64,000 nt of DNA, from the NCBI GenBank assembly GCA_964534175.1, contig CAZHNS010000003.1:72659-136658 (forward strand). Reading direction: 5' to 3'. The notes below the pieces were generated by a model that worked only from the letters and a program-made list of their open reading frames with translations, was not told the origin of the DNA and did not search any database. The translations under genes and the position numbers were made by a program. Below are positions 41,471 to 50,262 of the stretch, one piece after another (within the stretch, counting starts at the first letter, position 1; each line of letters begins with the position of its first letter). The stretch comes from JAFGHJ01 sp964534175. GTDB lineage: Bacteria; Hydrothermota; UBA3072.

Positions 41471-42155
41471 AATACGCCCAGTCGAAATCAAAGTTAACTA
41501 TCTTAAGTTAATTCCAGCTTCTGTTCTAATAAAACAGGGTGACACAATTGTACTTGTTTCTTCTACTCTTAATGATACCGTGCCACCTTTCCTAAAAGGT
41601 TTAGGTCGGGGATGGATAACTGCTCAGTATGGTATGTTGCCAAAAAGTTCGAGTTCAAGGATAAACAGAGAAAGAAACGGGTTGTCCGGCAGAAGTTATG
41701 AAATTCAGAGGTTGATTGGAAGATCCATTAGACAGGCTTTTGATTTAAACATGTTAGGAGAAAGAACCATTATTGTGGATTGTGATGTAATTCAAGCTGA
41801 TGGAGGAACGAGGGCAGCATCGGTAACAGCTGGAGTTGTCTCGGTCTATGAGCTTTTCAGACAGATGGTTGCAATGGGAGAGATAAAAGGGATTCCTTTG
41901 AGACGCTGGGTTGCGGCTATCTCGGGTGGTATTGTTAATGGAGAAATCATGCTCGACCTTAATTTCGAGGAAGATTCAGGAGCGGATGCCGATGTCAATC
42001 TTGTGATGGACGAAAATGGGGGTTTGATTGAGATTCAGGGTACCGCGGAGAGAAAGCCCATAGAACAAGAAGATTTGGATCGACTGGTTGAAATCGGTAA
42101 AGAAGGTATAAAAGGCCTTATTGCCAAACAGAAGGAAGCACTCGGGATACTTTGA
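41442..42155 (+). CDS. rph: Ribonuclease PH
   Basis: A 237-residue RNase PH. The family markers are LIKQGDTIVLVSSTLNDTVP, GWITAQYGMLPKSSSSRINR, EIQRLIGRSIRQAFD, TIIVDCDVIQADGGTRAASV and the C-terminal DLNFEEDSGADADVNLV. It trims the 3' ends of tRNA precursors using phosphate. ATG 41442 lies inside the end of the bactofilin gene with AGCAGGA upstream. It is the last gene of the lolC-to-rph operon. The basic N-terminus (SRKKKKRHK) is short and normal. Confidence 0.96.
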   Translation: MSRKKKKRHKIRPVEIKVNYLKLIPASVLIKQGDTIVLVSSTLNDTVPPFLKGLGRGWITAQYGMLPKSSSSRINRERNGLSGRSYEIQRLIGRSIRQAFDLNMLGERTIIVDCDVIQADGGTRAASVTAGVVSVYELFRQMVAMGEIKGIPLRRWVAAISGGIVNGEIMLDLNFEEDSGADADVNLVMDENGGLIEIQGTAERKPIEQEDLDRLVEIGKEGIKGLIAKQKEALGIL

Positions 42156-42218
42156 AATTCTTACTTTTTAAAGTTGAGTCGGGTGCAAACAAATAAGCGA
42201 CTCGGGTATCCAAATTTG

Positions 42219-42370
42219 TCGAAATTTAAAAATCAAAAATCAAAATGTAAAAATACAAATCAAAGTTCAAAAATGAATACAAGAATCCGCAAGAATTTAA
42301 AAAGCATGAGACAATTTTGCATTTTTATATGTAATTTTGCTTTTTAATTTTTAATATTTTATTTCCCATG
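42219..42370. repeat. AT-rich long inverted repeat, copy 2
   Basis: The left arm starts near TCGAAATTTAAAAATCAAAA and shares ACAAATCAAAGTTCAAAA with the copy at 32646. The right arm contains CAATTTTGCATTTTTATATG and TTTTTAATTTTTAATATTTT. It lies between rph and rluD. A small stem GAGTCG/CGACTC (about 42175-42204) precedes it without a T-run. Confidence 0.8.
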
Positions 42371-42408
42371 AAATCAAATCAATTATTTGAGAATCTTTTA
42401 TAGGTTTT

Positions 42409-43416
42409 ATGAAAAATAAAGAAATCGAAGAGTATAGTAATGATGAGGTTTGGCAAGAAGAATCCAGGACTGAGAATGTAAGGCTCGATACATATTTGTC
42501 TAAAAGCAGTCTCCCGTTTAGTAGAAGTAGAGTCAACAAAAAAATAAAGGATGGAGAGGTTTTAGTAAACGGAGAGAAGACGAAGCCATCCTATTCTGTA
42601 AAAAGGGGAGATGTTATTCAGGTTTTTTATAAACCCCGTGTACCTTTTGAAATAAAACCCGAGAAAATACCAATTTCAATTTTATATGAAGACCGGGATA
42701 TTATTGTTTTAAACAAGCAGAAAGGTATAGTGGTTCACCCGGCAAAAGGAAATTCTGATGGCACGTTAGTTAACGCGCTACTTCATCATTGTGCTACTCT
42801 TCCGGAAGGTTTTGATATGGATAGGCCCGGTGTTATCCATAGGTTAGATGAAGATACAACAGGTGTTATTGTGTTCGCAAAAAGCGAGAGAGTTCATTCT
42901 AAAATCGCGGTACAATTTCAGGAAAGACAAGTTGAAAAGATTTATCTGGCGGTGGTTTGGGGTGAACCTCCTATGAAAGAAGGGAAAATAAGTTCTCCAA
43001 TAGGCAGAAGTCCTCTGGATAGGACTTTGATGGCGGTTACCCCGTTAAAATCCAGAGATTCTTTAACAAAATTTAAGGTGCTCCGTTCGTATGGTTTTGC
43101 TTCAATCCTCAAGGTGTTACTTGAAACCGGGAGAACTCACCAAATAAGAGTTCATCTTTCTCACTTGGGTTATCCTGTGATTGGTGATGCGGATTATGGG
43201 GGAAGGGATAAAAGAATTTTAAGAAGAATAGGGCTTGACTATACGGATGTTTTTGATAAGATAATGGGGATTATTGATAGGCAGGCTCTTCACGCTGCAT
43301 CTATTGAGTTTACTCATCCCATAAAGAAGAGGAGAATTCGAATCGCTGCACCGCTTCATGAAGACATGAAGAAGCTTATTGATTTTTTAAATGAAAATGC
43401 TGCCACTAAGACATAA
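42409..43416 (+). CDS. rluD: Ribosomal large subunit pseudouridine synthase (RluD-like)
   Basis: A 335-residue enzyme. An S4 RNA-binding domain (about 22-85: VRLDTYLSKS..FSRSRVNKKIKDGEVLVNGEKTK) is followed by the catalytic domain with IHRLDEDTTGVIVFAKSE, whose aspartate is the catalytic residue. The closing motifs are LLETGRTHQIRVHLSHLGYPVIGDADYGG. It isomerises uridines of 23S rRNA. The last codons (NAATKT) come from a repeat whose other arm lies at the topA start, so the C-terminus is repeat-derived. RluC or RluA-type specificity cannot be excluded. Confidence 0.93.
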   Translation: MKNKEIEEYSNDEVWQEESRTENVRLDTYLSKSSLPFSRSRVNKKIKDGEVLVNGEKTKPSYSVKRGDVIQVFYKPRVPFEIKPEKIPISILYEDRDIIVLNKQKGIVVHPAKGNSDGTLVNALLHHCATLPEGFDMDRPGVIHRLDEDTTGVIVFAKSERVHSKIAVQFQERQVEKIYLAVVWGEPPMKEGKISSPIGRSPLDRTLMAVTPLKSRDSLTKFKVLRSYGFASILKVLLETGRTHQIRVHLSHLGYPVIGDADYGGRDKRILRRIGLDYTDVFDKIMGIIDRQALHAASIEFTHPIKKRRIRIAAPLHEDMKKLIDFLNENAATKT

Positions 43417-43503
43417 AGACACAAAGGAGTGTTGGGTGAATAAATTATTTTCAAAAATAAATTATAAAGATTTAGTGTTCTTTATGCCTTTGTGGCTAAT
43501 AAA
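43401..43503. repeat. GCCACNAAG-type inverted repeat spanning the rluD end and topA start
   Basis: The left arm reads GCCACTAAGACATAAAGACA then CAAAGG; the right arm, read on the opposite strand, is GCCACAAAGGCATAAAGAAC then ACTAAA. Between them lie about 45 AT-rich bases. The left arm encodes the last rluD codons; the right arm covers the place where a topA ribosome site would be. Confidence 0.65.
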
Positions 43504-43506
43504 AAG

Positions 43507-45666
43507 ATGGATTTAGTAATAGTTGAATCCCCTGCTAAAGCCAGGTCAATAACCCATTATCTTAAAAAAACAAAAGTGATGGCAACTATGGGCCATATTA
43601 AAGATCTTCCCAAGAGCAAGATGGGTATAGATATAGATAACGGTTTTAATCCAGATTATAAAATAATAAGAGGAAAAGGTAAAATTGTTAAGGATATAGT
43701 AAAAGAAAGTAAGAAAAGTGATAGAGTTTTTATCGCAACTGATCCGGACAGAGAGGGGGAGGCAATCGCTTTCCACCTTCAGGAAGAACTTCCTGTTGAG
43801 CCTAAAAGGGTAATGTTCTATGAAATGACAAAAAGTGGGATAAATAAGGGAATCGGAGAACCGGGTAGTATCGATATGAATAAGGTTTTCTCTCAAAGAA
43901 CCAGGAGAATCTTAGACAGGCTTGTCGGATATAAGATAAGTCCTTTGCTATGGAAGGCTATTAGAAGAGGTTTATCTGCAGGAAGGGTGCAGAGTGTGGT
44001 CTTAAGGCTTATTTGTGAAAGGGAAGAAGAAATAGACAATTTCGTTCCGGAAGATTATTGGGTTTTTGATGGTCATTTTGTGCATAAAAACGGTGAATTT
44101 AAGGCAAATCTTGAAAGAATAGATGGTAAAAAAGCGAGTATTAGAAGTAAAGAAGAAGCAGAAAAGGTAAGAAAAGATTTAAAGGACGCTAATTTTCAGG
44201 TAGGAGAATTTAAAGAGACAGACGTTAAACAATCTGCATTTCCGCCTTTGATAACAAGTACACTGCAGAGAGCTGCTTCCAATAATTTCGGGTTTCCTAT
44301 AAAGAAGACGATGTATGTTGCGCAAAGGTTATATGAAGGCATTGAACTTCCCGGTGGTACTACGGGACTGATTACTTACATGAGAACGGATTCTTTCAGG
44401 CTGTCTAAAGATGCTGAGATGAGTATGCGGAAATTCATTAAAGATAACTACGGAGAAAATTATGTGCCTGCAAAGCCCAATGTTTATAAATCAAAAAAAG
44501 GCGCTCAGGAAGCTCATGAAGCCATTAGACCTACAGATATAAATAAAACACCGGAATCTATCAGGGAATATTTGAAGGCAGATGAGTATAAAATCTATAA
44601 ACTTATATGGGAACGGGCTCTTGCGAGTCAGTTCGAGGACGCTATTTTTGATTCCAGAAAGGTTTCAGTTGTGACTTCTTCTTATGAATTCAGAGGTTCT
44701 TCGAAGAATTTGAAGTTCGATGGTTTTTATAAAATTCTTCCCGCCCCGAAAGAACAAGACATTATCCCATTGATGAAAGCAGATGATCCGGTGGAATTGA
44801 AAAAGCTTAATGATGAGAAGAAGACGACCGAGCCTCCTGCAAGATATTCGGAAGCTACAATGGTCAGAGAAATGGAAAAGAGAGGTATCGGAAGACCCAG
44901 CACTTATTCTCCTACTATATCTACTTTATTGGTTAGAACTTATATAAAAAAGATAAAGGGTTTTTTGGTCCCTCAGGAGATTGGTAAGATCGTGAATAAA
45001 GTTTTGGTTTCTAATTTTGGTTCAACAATAATTAACTGTGATTTTACCTCTTCTATGGAGGAAACTCTTGATAAAATTGAAGATGGTAAAGGAGATTGGC
45101 AAAAGTCTATAGAGGAATTTTATGATTCTTTTAAAAATAGTATTGATGCAGTAGAAAAAAAGATTCCCGAAATTAGAGATAGTATAAGTGAGAAAACAGA
45201 CAAAGAATGTCCCAAGTGCGGTAAGAATTTAATAGTTAAATGGGGACGCTATGGTAAATTCCTGGCTTGTCCGGGTTATCCTGAAGATTGCGAAGGTTAT
45301 ACTGAACCTCACTCTGATGACATTTTAGATGAGAAATGTCCCAAATGCGGGGGTAAGGTAATCTTAAGGCAGGGGAGATTCGGACGATTTAAAGCCTGCG
45401 GTAATTATCCTGATTGTGATTGGAGTGCTCCGGTTTCTACCGGTGTTAAATGCCCTAAGTGTGGTAAAGGTGAATTTATTGAAAGAAAGTCCAAAAAAGG
45501 AAGGATGTTTTATCCCTGTTCCGAAGAAGAATGTGATAATGTTTTATGGAATAAACCGGTTCCTGAAGAGTGTTCCAAGTGCGGGGCGCCTTTTATGGTA
45601 GAGAAATGGAATGCGAGGGCAAATTACCTTTACTGCCTTGAATGTAAGAACAAAGAAACTTTTTAA
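43507..45666 (+). CDS. topA: DNA topoisomerase I
   Basis: A 719-residue type IA topoisomerase (724 from the alternative GTG 43492). The TOPRIM start DLVIVESPAKARSI and the acidic site ATDPDREGEAIAFHL are present. The catalytic tyrosine is in GLITYMRTDSFRLS (residue 291 from ATG 43507), and RGIGRPSTYSPT follows. Four C-terminal zinc-ribbon motifs come next (CPKCGKNL, CPKCGGKV, CPKCGKGE, CSKCGAPF). It relaxes negative supercoils. Neither possible start has a clear Shine-Dalgarno because the upstream 25 nt belong to a repeat arm, so initiation may be weak or leaderless-like. Confidence 0.96.
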   Translation: MDLVIVESPAKARSITHYLKKTKVMATMGHIKDLPKSKMGIDIDNGFNPDYKIIRGKGKIVKDIVKESKKSDRVFIATDPDREGEAIAFHLQEELPVEPKRVMFYEMTKSGINKGIGEPGSIDMNKVFSQRTRRILDRLVGYKISPLLWKAIRRGLSAGRVQSVVLRLICEREEEIDNFVPEDYWVFDGHFVHKNGEFKANLERIDGKKASIRSKEEAEKVRKDLKDANFQVGEFKETDVKQSAFPPLITSTLQRAASNNFGFPIKKTMYVAQRLYEGIELPGGTTGLITYMRTDSFRLSKDAEMSMRKFIKDNYGENYVPAKPNVYKSKKGAQEAHEAIRPTDINKTPESIREYLKADEYKIYKLIWERALASQFEDAIFDSRKVSVVTSSYEFRGSSKNLKFDGFYKILPAPKEQDIIPLMKADDPVELKKLNDEKKTTEPPARYSEATMVREMEKRGIGRPSTYSPTISTLLVRTYIKKIKGFLVPQEIGKIVNKVLVSNFGSTIINCDFTSSMEETLDKIEDGKGDWQKSIEEFYDSFKNSIDAVEKKIPEIRDSISEKTDKECPKCGKNLIVKWGRYGKFLACPGYPEDCEGYTEPHSDDILDEKCPKCGGKVILRQGRFGRFKACGNYPDCDWSAPVSTGVKCPKCGKGEFIERKSKKGRMFYPCSEEECDNVLWNKPVPEECSKCGAPFMVEKWNARANYLYCLECKNKETF

Positions 45667-45698
45667 TCATTACTTATATCAGAAGATTTTATAGACTT

Positions 45699-46010
45699 GG
45701 TCAATTTCCCCAACGGTGACCGTTCGGGGTACCACTACGAAAAACCGCAGTCAGTTTCCCCTGCGGGTGATTCGCAAGGAGTACTGTCCTAGAAAGACGT
45801 GGTCAATTTCCCCAGCGAGGAAATTGCCACTCGGCTCTCGGGTTCGCTCCTCTTAAAATGCAAGCATTTTAAGAGACCATGCTCGCTCACCCTGCGAGAC
45901 GCTTTCTTGGACAGCACTCCTTGTTCATTTTATTGATAAAAATCCATGCCCGCTCGTCTCCGAGCATTTTTTATGAAAGGCATTCCTGTACTTTTGGAAT
46001 TTAAAGAAGA
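45699..46010. repeat. Structured non-coding element, copy 2
   Basis: It is homologous to 12511-12868 module by module. GCAAGGAGTACTGTCC (45774-45789) pairs with GGACAGCACTCCTTGT (45909-45924). A hairpin CAATTTCC/GGAAATTG (45804-45826, loop CCAGCGA) and an 11-bp hairpin TCTTAAAATGC/GCATTTTAAGA (45851-45874) lie inside. Sub-repeats like ATGCCCGCTCGTCTCCGAGC occur at about 45878 and 45944. The outer right arm of copy 1 is missing. Compared with copy 1, several stem positions changed on both sides so pairing is kept. It fills most of the topA-gltX gap (45667-46091); the rest holds only a gltX promoter. Confidence 0.85.
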
Positions 46011-46039
46011 TAAAGTGGTGGGGGGAGGTGGAAATGCCC

Positions 46040-46067
46040 TTGACTTGTCTTATAAAGGACGTATATA
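46040..46067 (+). promoter_or_regulatory. Sigma-70-type promoter for gltX
   Basis: TTGACT (46040-46045), 16 nt, TATATA (46062-46067), 24 nt before the gltX start codon. Confidence 0.6.
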
Positions 46068-46091
46068 TGTAAACTATGAGGAAGTCAATAA

Positions 46092-47546
46092 ATGAGTGAA
46101 AGTAAGGTTCCTGTAAGATTAAGGATAGCGCCTTCGCCGACCGGATATTTGCATTTGGGTACGGCAAGGACAGCTCTTTTCAACTATCTTTTTGCCCGCG
46201 CAAATGGGGGGAAGTTCCTTCTTCGAATTGAAGATACGGATTTAAAAAGGTCGAGCGATTCTATGGTTAAATCTATTGTTGAGGGGCTTAAGTGGCTTGG
46301 TTTTAAATGGGATGAAGAAATTTTATTTCAATCTGACCATTTCAAGGAGTACCGAGAGAAAGCCATTGATTTATATAATAAAGGCCTTGCCTACTGGTGT
46401 TACTGTAACCATGAGGAAATAAAAGAAAGAAAAAATAAATATTTGAAGTCAAAAAAAAGATGGATGTATGATAGAAGATGCTATAATCTATCGGAAGAGG
46501 AAAAAGAAAAATTTGAGAAAGAGGGAAGGCCCAAAGCGCTGCGTTTTTTGGTCGAGGAAGGCACCACAGCTTTCAATGATTTAATTCATGGCGAAATAAA
46601 AAGAGAAAATTCGGAAATAGAGGATTTTGTATTGATTAAGTCTGATAATTCTCCGGCGTATAACTTAGCCGTGGTTGTTGATGATCACCGAATGAACATA
46701 AGTCACATCTTAAGGGGTGATGACCATATTTCCAATACTCCGAAACAAATTTTATTATACAAAGCTTTCAAATGGAATATTCCTGAATTTGGGCATATGC
46801 CTTTGATACTTAGTAAGGACAAAACAAAACTTTCCAAAAGAAAAGATGCGGTTGATATCTTCGATTATAAAAAAGAAGGTTTTTTCCCGGAAGGGATGAT
46901 AAATTGCCTTGTTCTTCTCGGTTGGTCTCCTAAAACAGAAGAAGAAATATTTTCTCTTGTAGAATTGGAAAAGATTTTTACACTTGAGAATGTTCATATG
47001 ACTCCCGCCGTTTTTGATAGAGAAAAGCTCGAATGGATAAACGGCGAGTGGCTAAGGAAATTGAACAGAGATGAAGTTGTAGTCAGGCTTAAGACTTATT
47101 TAAAGGAAAATGAATTCGAGGTGGACGATTCCAATTATCTTGCTCGTATCATTGAGGCGATGGGGAATAGGGCTAATAAATTAAAAGATTTTATAGAAAT
47201 TGGAAGGTATTTTTTTACAGATGATTTTACTTATGATGAGAAAGGATTAAAAAAGCGAATTTATCCTGGCGTAGAAGACAGGTTAAAGAAGTTAATAGTA
47301 AAATTTAAGAGTTTGGATTCTTTTGATAAAGAAAATATGGAAAATGCTTTACGGGAGCTTTCTAATGAGTTCGGATGCAAAGCGGGAGAACTTATACATC
47401 CTGTGCGGCTTGGGGTTAGCGGAATGACTTTTGGCCCTGGCTTATTTGAACTTTTGGAGGTTCTGGGTAAAGAAAAGGTTATTGAAAGATTGGAAAGATT
47501 CGTTTCTTATATTGAAAACGGAGATATAGCTAAAATTGATAAATAG
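46092..47546 (+). CDS. gltX: Glutamyl-tRNA synthetase (GltX)
   Basis: A 484-residue class I synthetase: APSPTGYLHLGTARTALFNYLFAR (HIGH motif as HLGT), IEDTDLKRS, GDDHISNTPKQILLY, and the KMSKS motif as KLSKRKDA. A C-terminal anticodon-binding helical domain follows. It charges tRNA-Glu, and possibly tRNA-Gln if the genome uses the amidotransferase route, which the window cannot show. ATG 46092 lies behind a short leader; the ribosome site is weak (GAGGAAGT). Confidence 0.96.
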   Translation: MSESKVPVRLRIAPSPTGYLHLGTARTALFNYLFARANGGKFLLRIEDTDLKRSSDSMVKSIVEGLKWLGFKWDEEILFQSDHFKEYREKAIDLYNKGLAYWCYCNHEEIKERKNKYLKSKKRWMYDRRCYNLSEEEKEKFEKEGRPKALRFLVEEGTTAFNDLIHGEIKRENSEIEDFVLIKSDNSPAYNLAVVVDDHRMNISHILRGDDHISNTPKQILLYKAFKWNIPEFGHMPLILSKDKTKLSKRKDAVDIFDYKKEGFFPEGMINCLVLLGWSPKTEEEIFSLVELEKIFTLENVHMTPAVFDREKLEWINGEWLRKLNRDEVVVRLKTYLKENEFEVDDSNYLARIIEAMGNRANKLKDFIEIGRYFFTDDFTYDEKGLKKRIYPGVEDRLKKLIVKFKSLDSFDKENMENALRELSNEFGCKAGELIHPVRLGVSGMTFGPGLFELLEVLGKEKVIERLERFVSYIENGDIAKIDK

Positions 47547-47583
47547 AATTGTATATGTAGAACCAGGCTAGGCAACACCGCTA

Positions 47584-47762
47584 CAATTTAAAAATTAAAT
47601 ATTAAAATGAAAAATGACAAATCAAAGTTCAAAATGAATAAAAAAACAGAGAAACAACTAATCACACGAATAATACAAATATTTTTTTTGTGGTTAGGGT
47701 AGGGGTATGATTTTGCATTTTTATATGTCATTTTGCTTTTTGAATTTTGATATTTGATTTAC
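47584..47762. repeat. AT-rich long inverted repeat, copy 3
   Basis: The left arm (about 47584-47640) carries ACAAATCAAAGTTCAAAA; the right arm (about 47707-47762) carries TGATTTTGCATTTTTATATG and TTGAATTTTGATATTTGATT. The loop between them includes a TTTTTTTTGTGGTTAGGG stretch. It lies in the 300-nt gap between gltX and the SurA/PpiD-like gene, which holds nothing else recognisable. Confidence 0.8.
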
Positions 47763-47847
47763 TAATAGAAAGCTGTATAATTAAAGAAGATTTTTTTTGC
47801 AAAAAAACAAAAAGTTGATTGATAATACTGTAAGGAGGTAAGTGGTT

Positions 47848-49575
47848 ATGTTAATGGAAAAAGTTAGATCGGTAACCAAGTATTTTATGTGGTTTGCTGC
47901 GTTGGCTTTTGTTTTTTCTATGGCAATCGGGTTTGGCACGAATATTTTTTGGAAAAGCGGTCAAAAAGATGAAAATGTTATCGCAAAAGTAAATAGGGAA
48001 ACCATTACAATCAAAGAATATGGTGAAGCTTTAAGAAGTAGACTTCAAAGTATAAGCGGTTCTCTGGGATCGGATCCTATAAAAGAGAGGCAGATGTCTG
48101 AAGCAGTTATAAATCAATTGATAACGGATAAAATAATTGAAGACCTGCTTCGAAAGAGACAAATATCTGTTTCTGAAGATCAATTAATAAATATAATCAG
48201 GGAAAACCCGCCTCCGGAAATTATGCAGAATCCGGATTTTTGGATGGGTGGTCAGTTTGATTACGATAAGTATTTCGAATTACTTAGAGACCCGCGCGCC
48301 AGTGAGTTTATCAGAACTTATGCATATCAGATAATGGAAAATTTACCTATGAGTATATTACGCGGAGAGATTTCCTCCATGGCTAGAGTTACCAGTGGGG
48401 AAGCTATTGAGGAATTGTTTAAGGACTCGGTTAAGGTTAGAATCGAGTATATAAAATTACCTCTGGAAGAATGGAAATCCGAAGAAACTTCTATGTCTGA
48501 AGAAGATTTTTATGCGGAACACAGTGAAATGTTTAGAAGGAATTACCTTATTAAGTTAGGTTATGTTTCTTTCCCCATCTCTATAGACGAAGAAATGATT
48601 CAAATAAGGAAGGAAGATGCTGATGAAGTTTTGGAAAGAGCCAAAACCGACTCTTTTGATTTGTTAGTAAGACATTATTCCTATTTTCCGGACAACAGAG
48701 CTCTTTTGAATGGTTGGGTTAAAGTTAAGAATTTGAGCCATGTTTTTGCATCCACTTTAGCCGGATTACGCGAAGGGAAAATATCCAGACCTATTAAAAC
48801 TGTTGAAGGTTTTCATATTTTAAAGCTTGAGGATAGAAAAAGAGACTCTGTTAAGGTTAAGGAAATTTTTCTTCCCGTGTTTCCTTCGTTTGAGAGTTTC
48901 CAGAAAAGCGAATCTGAAGCCTGGAAATTGGTAAAGAAACTTCGGTCTGATTCCGCCTTTAGTCTTACTGAAGAATATGATCCTCAGTATATTTCTCTCG
49001 GTAAAGGTGATTTTCCTGATATCCCGGTAAATTTCGGAACATTCCTTGTTGATCCTAAAGAGGGTAATGTTTCCTATCCGCTTATAGGTGAAGAGGCTTT
49101 TTATGTTTTTTGGGTGGAGGAGAAAGAAGAGGGTATACCACCGCTTTCTGATATAAAAGAGGAGGTTCGGGATTCTCTTATAGTTTATGAAGCGGGGAAA
49201 AGGGCTAAGAATTATGCTCTTGGTAAATTTTCCGGAGAAAATTTACCCCGTAGTCCCGAGAAAGGCAAATGGAATAGAACCTCTTACTTTACGTTAGCAA
49301 CCCATGATAAATTCAATATTCCGGAGAAGATTGCTTATTTAGCTCTTAATATCAGAAAAAACACGGTTTTACCTCCGGTTAGGGCAGGAGATTATGTTTA
49401 TGTAATCAAACAAATAGATTTTAAAATGCCCAAGGATGAAGAGCTCAGGAATATTATAAATAGTATTGCCGTGGAGCTGCAAAGAGTGAAAGATATCTCT
49501 TATTTTCAGAGGTGGTTTTATCATAAAAGAAAGGAATATGATATCAAGGATATGAGAGAAAGATTGTATGAATAG
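47848..49575 (+). CDS. Membrane-anchored peptidyl-prolyl isomerase/chaperone (PpiD/SurA-like)
   Basis: A 575-residue protein. ATG 47848 is chosen since AAGGAGG (47832-47838) gives a 9-nt gap; GTG 47842 would be too close. One N-terminal helix (FMWFAALAFVFSMAIGFGT) anchors a periplasmic part. A SurA_N-type domain follows (KVNRETITIKEYGEALRSRL...QLITDKIIEDLL), then a parvulin domain around FDLLVRHYSYFPDNRALLNG, SRPIKTVEGFHILKLED, and a second related segment. It should help outer-membrane proteins fold. Its stop overlaps lptE by 8 nt, linking it to envelope biogenesis. Confidence 0.9.
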   Translation: MLMEKVRSVTKYFMWFAALAFVFSMAIGFGTNIFWKSGQKDENVIAKVNRETITIKEYGEALRSRLQSISGSLGSDPIKERQMSEAVINQLITDKIIEDLLRKRQISVSEDQLINIIRENPPPEIMQNPDFWMGGQFDYDKYFELLRDPRASEFIRTYAYQIMENLPMSILRGEISSMARVTSGEAIEELFKDSVKVRIEYIKLPLEEWKSEETSMSEEDFYAEHSEMFRRNYLIKLGYVSFPISIDEEMIQIRKEDADEVLERAKTDSFDLLVRHYSYFPDNRALLNGWVKVKNLSHVFASTLAGLREGKISRPIKTVEGFHILKLEDRKRDSVKVKEIFLPVFPSFESFQKSESEAWKLVKKLRSDSAFSLTEEYDPQYISLGKGDFPDIPVNFGTFLVDPKEGNVSYPLIGEEAFYVFWVEEKEEGIPPLSDIKEEVRDSLIVYEAGKRAKNYALGKFSGENLPRSPEKGKWNRTSYFTLATHDKFNIPEKIAYLALNIRKNTVLPPVRAGDYVYVIKQIDFKMPKDEELRNIINSIAVELQRVKDISYFQRWFYHKRKEYDIKDMRERLYE

Positions 49576-50104
49576 AAGCAGCTATCGGCTAACAGCTGAC
49601 GGCTTTCGGCTTAGTAAAATTTTGGATTTTTTGCGTTGGGCTGTTTTATTAATGCCTGCGTTAATTATGTCTTTTCTATCCTGTGTTTATACTTTCAGAG
49701 AAAGTTCTTTTGGCGGCACTTTATCTATATTGTCTTTGGAAAATAAGACACAGAGCGCAGATATTGGCAGAATATTAACCGAGGGTTTGATAGATGCATT
49801 TATCAGCGATGGTAGAGTAAAACTGGAAACAGGGTCCGAGGGGGATTACCTTCTGGATGGGATAATTAATGCTTACGAAAGGAGTCCGGAATCGTACACG
49901 CCGGATGGTGAAGTCGAAAAATACCGTTTGTCGGTAAGTGCGGATTTTTTCCTTAAGAAAAAAGATAAAGAAAAGAATGAATGGGATAAAGTTATTAATG
50001 AATCGTTTATTTATTCATCTGATTTTGATGAATTAGATGCAGTTGATTCCGTGGCCACCAAGGTTAAAAACTCCTTACTTCGTTTGATGCTGGAAGATTG
50101 GTAA
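49568..50104 (+). CDS. lptE: LPS-assembly lipoprotein LptE
   Basis: A 178-residue LptE: lipobox ending FLSC (about residue 39), then YTFRESSFGGTLSILSLENK, DIGRILTEGLIDAFISDGRV and LLDGIINAYERSPESYTPDG with EVEKYRLSVSADFFL. It holds LptD in the outer membrane for LPS delivery, so the cell makes LPS or a similar lipid. The start at 49568 overlaps the PpiD gene; the first 16 codons (NRSSYRLTADGFRLSK) come from a dispersed repeat (AGCTATCGGCTAACAGCTGA), making the signal peptide unusually long. A start further downstream (TTG near 49634) is possible. Confidence 0.88.
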   Translation: MNRSSYRLTADGFRLSKILDFLRWAVLLMPALIMSFLSCVYTFRESSFGGTLSILSLENKTQSADIGRILTEGLIDAFISDGRVKLETGSEGDYLLDGIINAYERSPESYTPDGEVEKYRLSVSADFFLKKKDKEKNEWDKVINESFIYSSDFDELDAVDSVATKVKNSLLRLMLEDW

Positions 50105-50107
50105 ATT

Positions 50108-50217
50108 AATTTAGTTGATTAGTCGATTAGTTGATTGGTTAATTAGTGTAGAATAGAATAAATTAATAGGGTAGAGGCAACTACGAAACTATTTAACAAC
50201 TTAACAACTTAACTTTT
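50108..50217. repeat. Octamer-phased repeats (GTTGATTA and AACAACTT types)
   Basis: About 50113-50148 holds GTTGATTA, GTCGATTA, GTTGATTG, GTTAATTA in 8-nt register; about 50193-50213 holds AACAACTT twice. Together they separate lptE from the convergent histidine kinase gene. Confidence 0.55.
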
Positions 50218-50262
50218 TTTTCGACTAAAGTCTAAAAACAATGTAAGCGGGATGCGGTTTTG

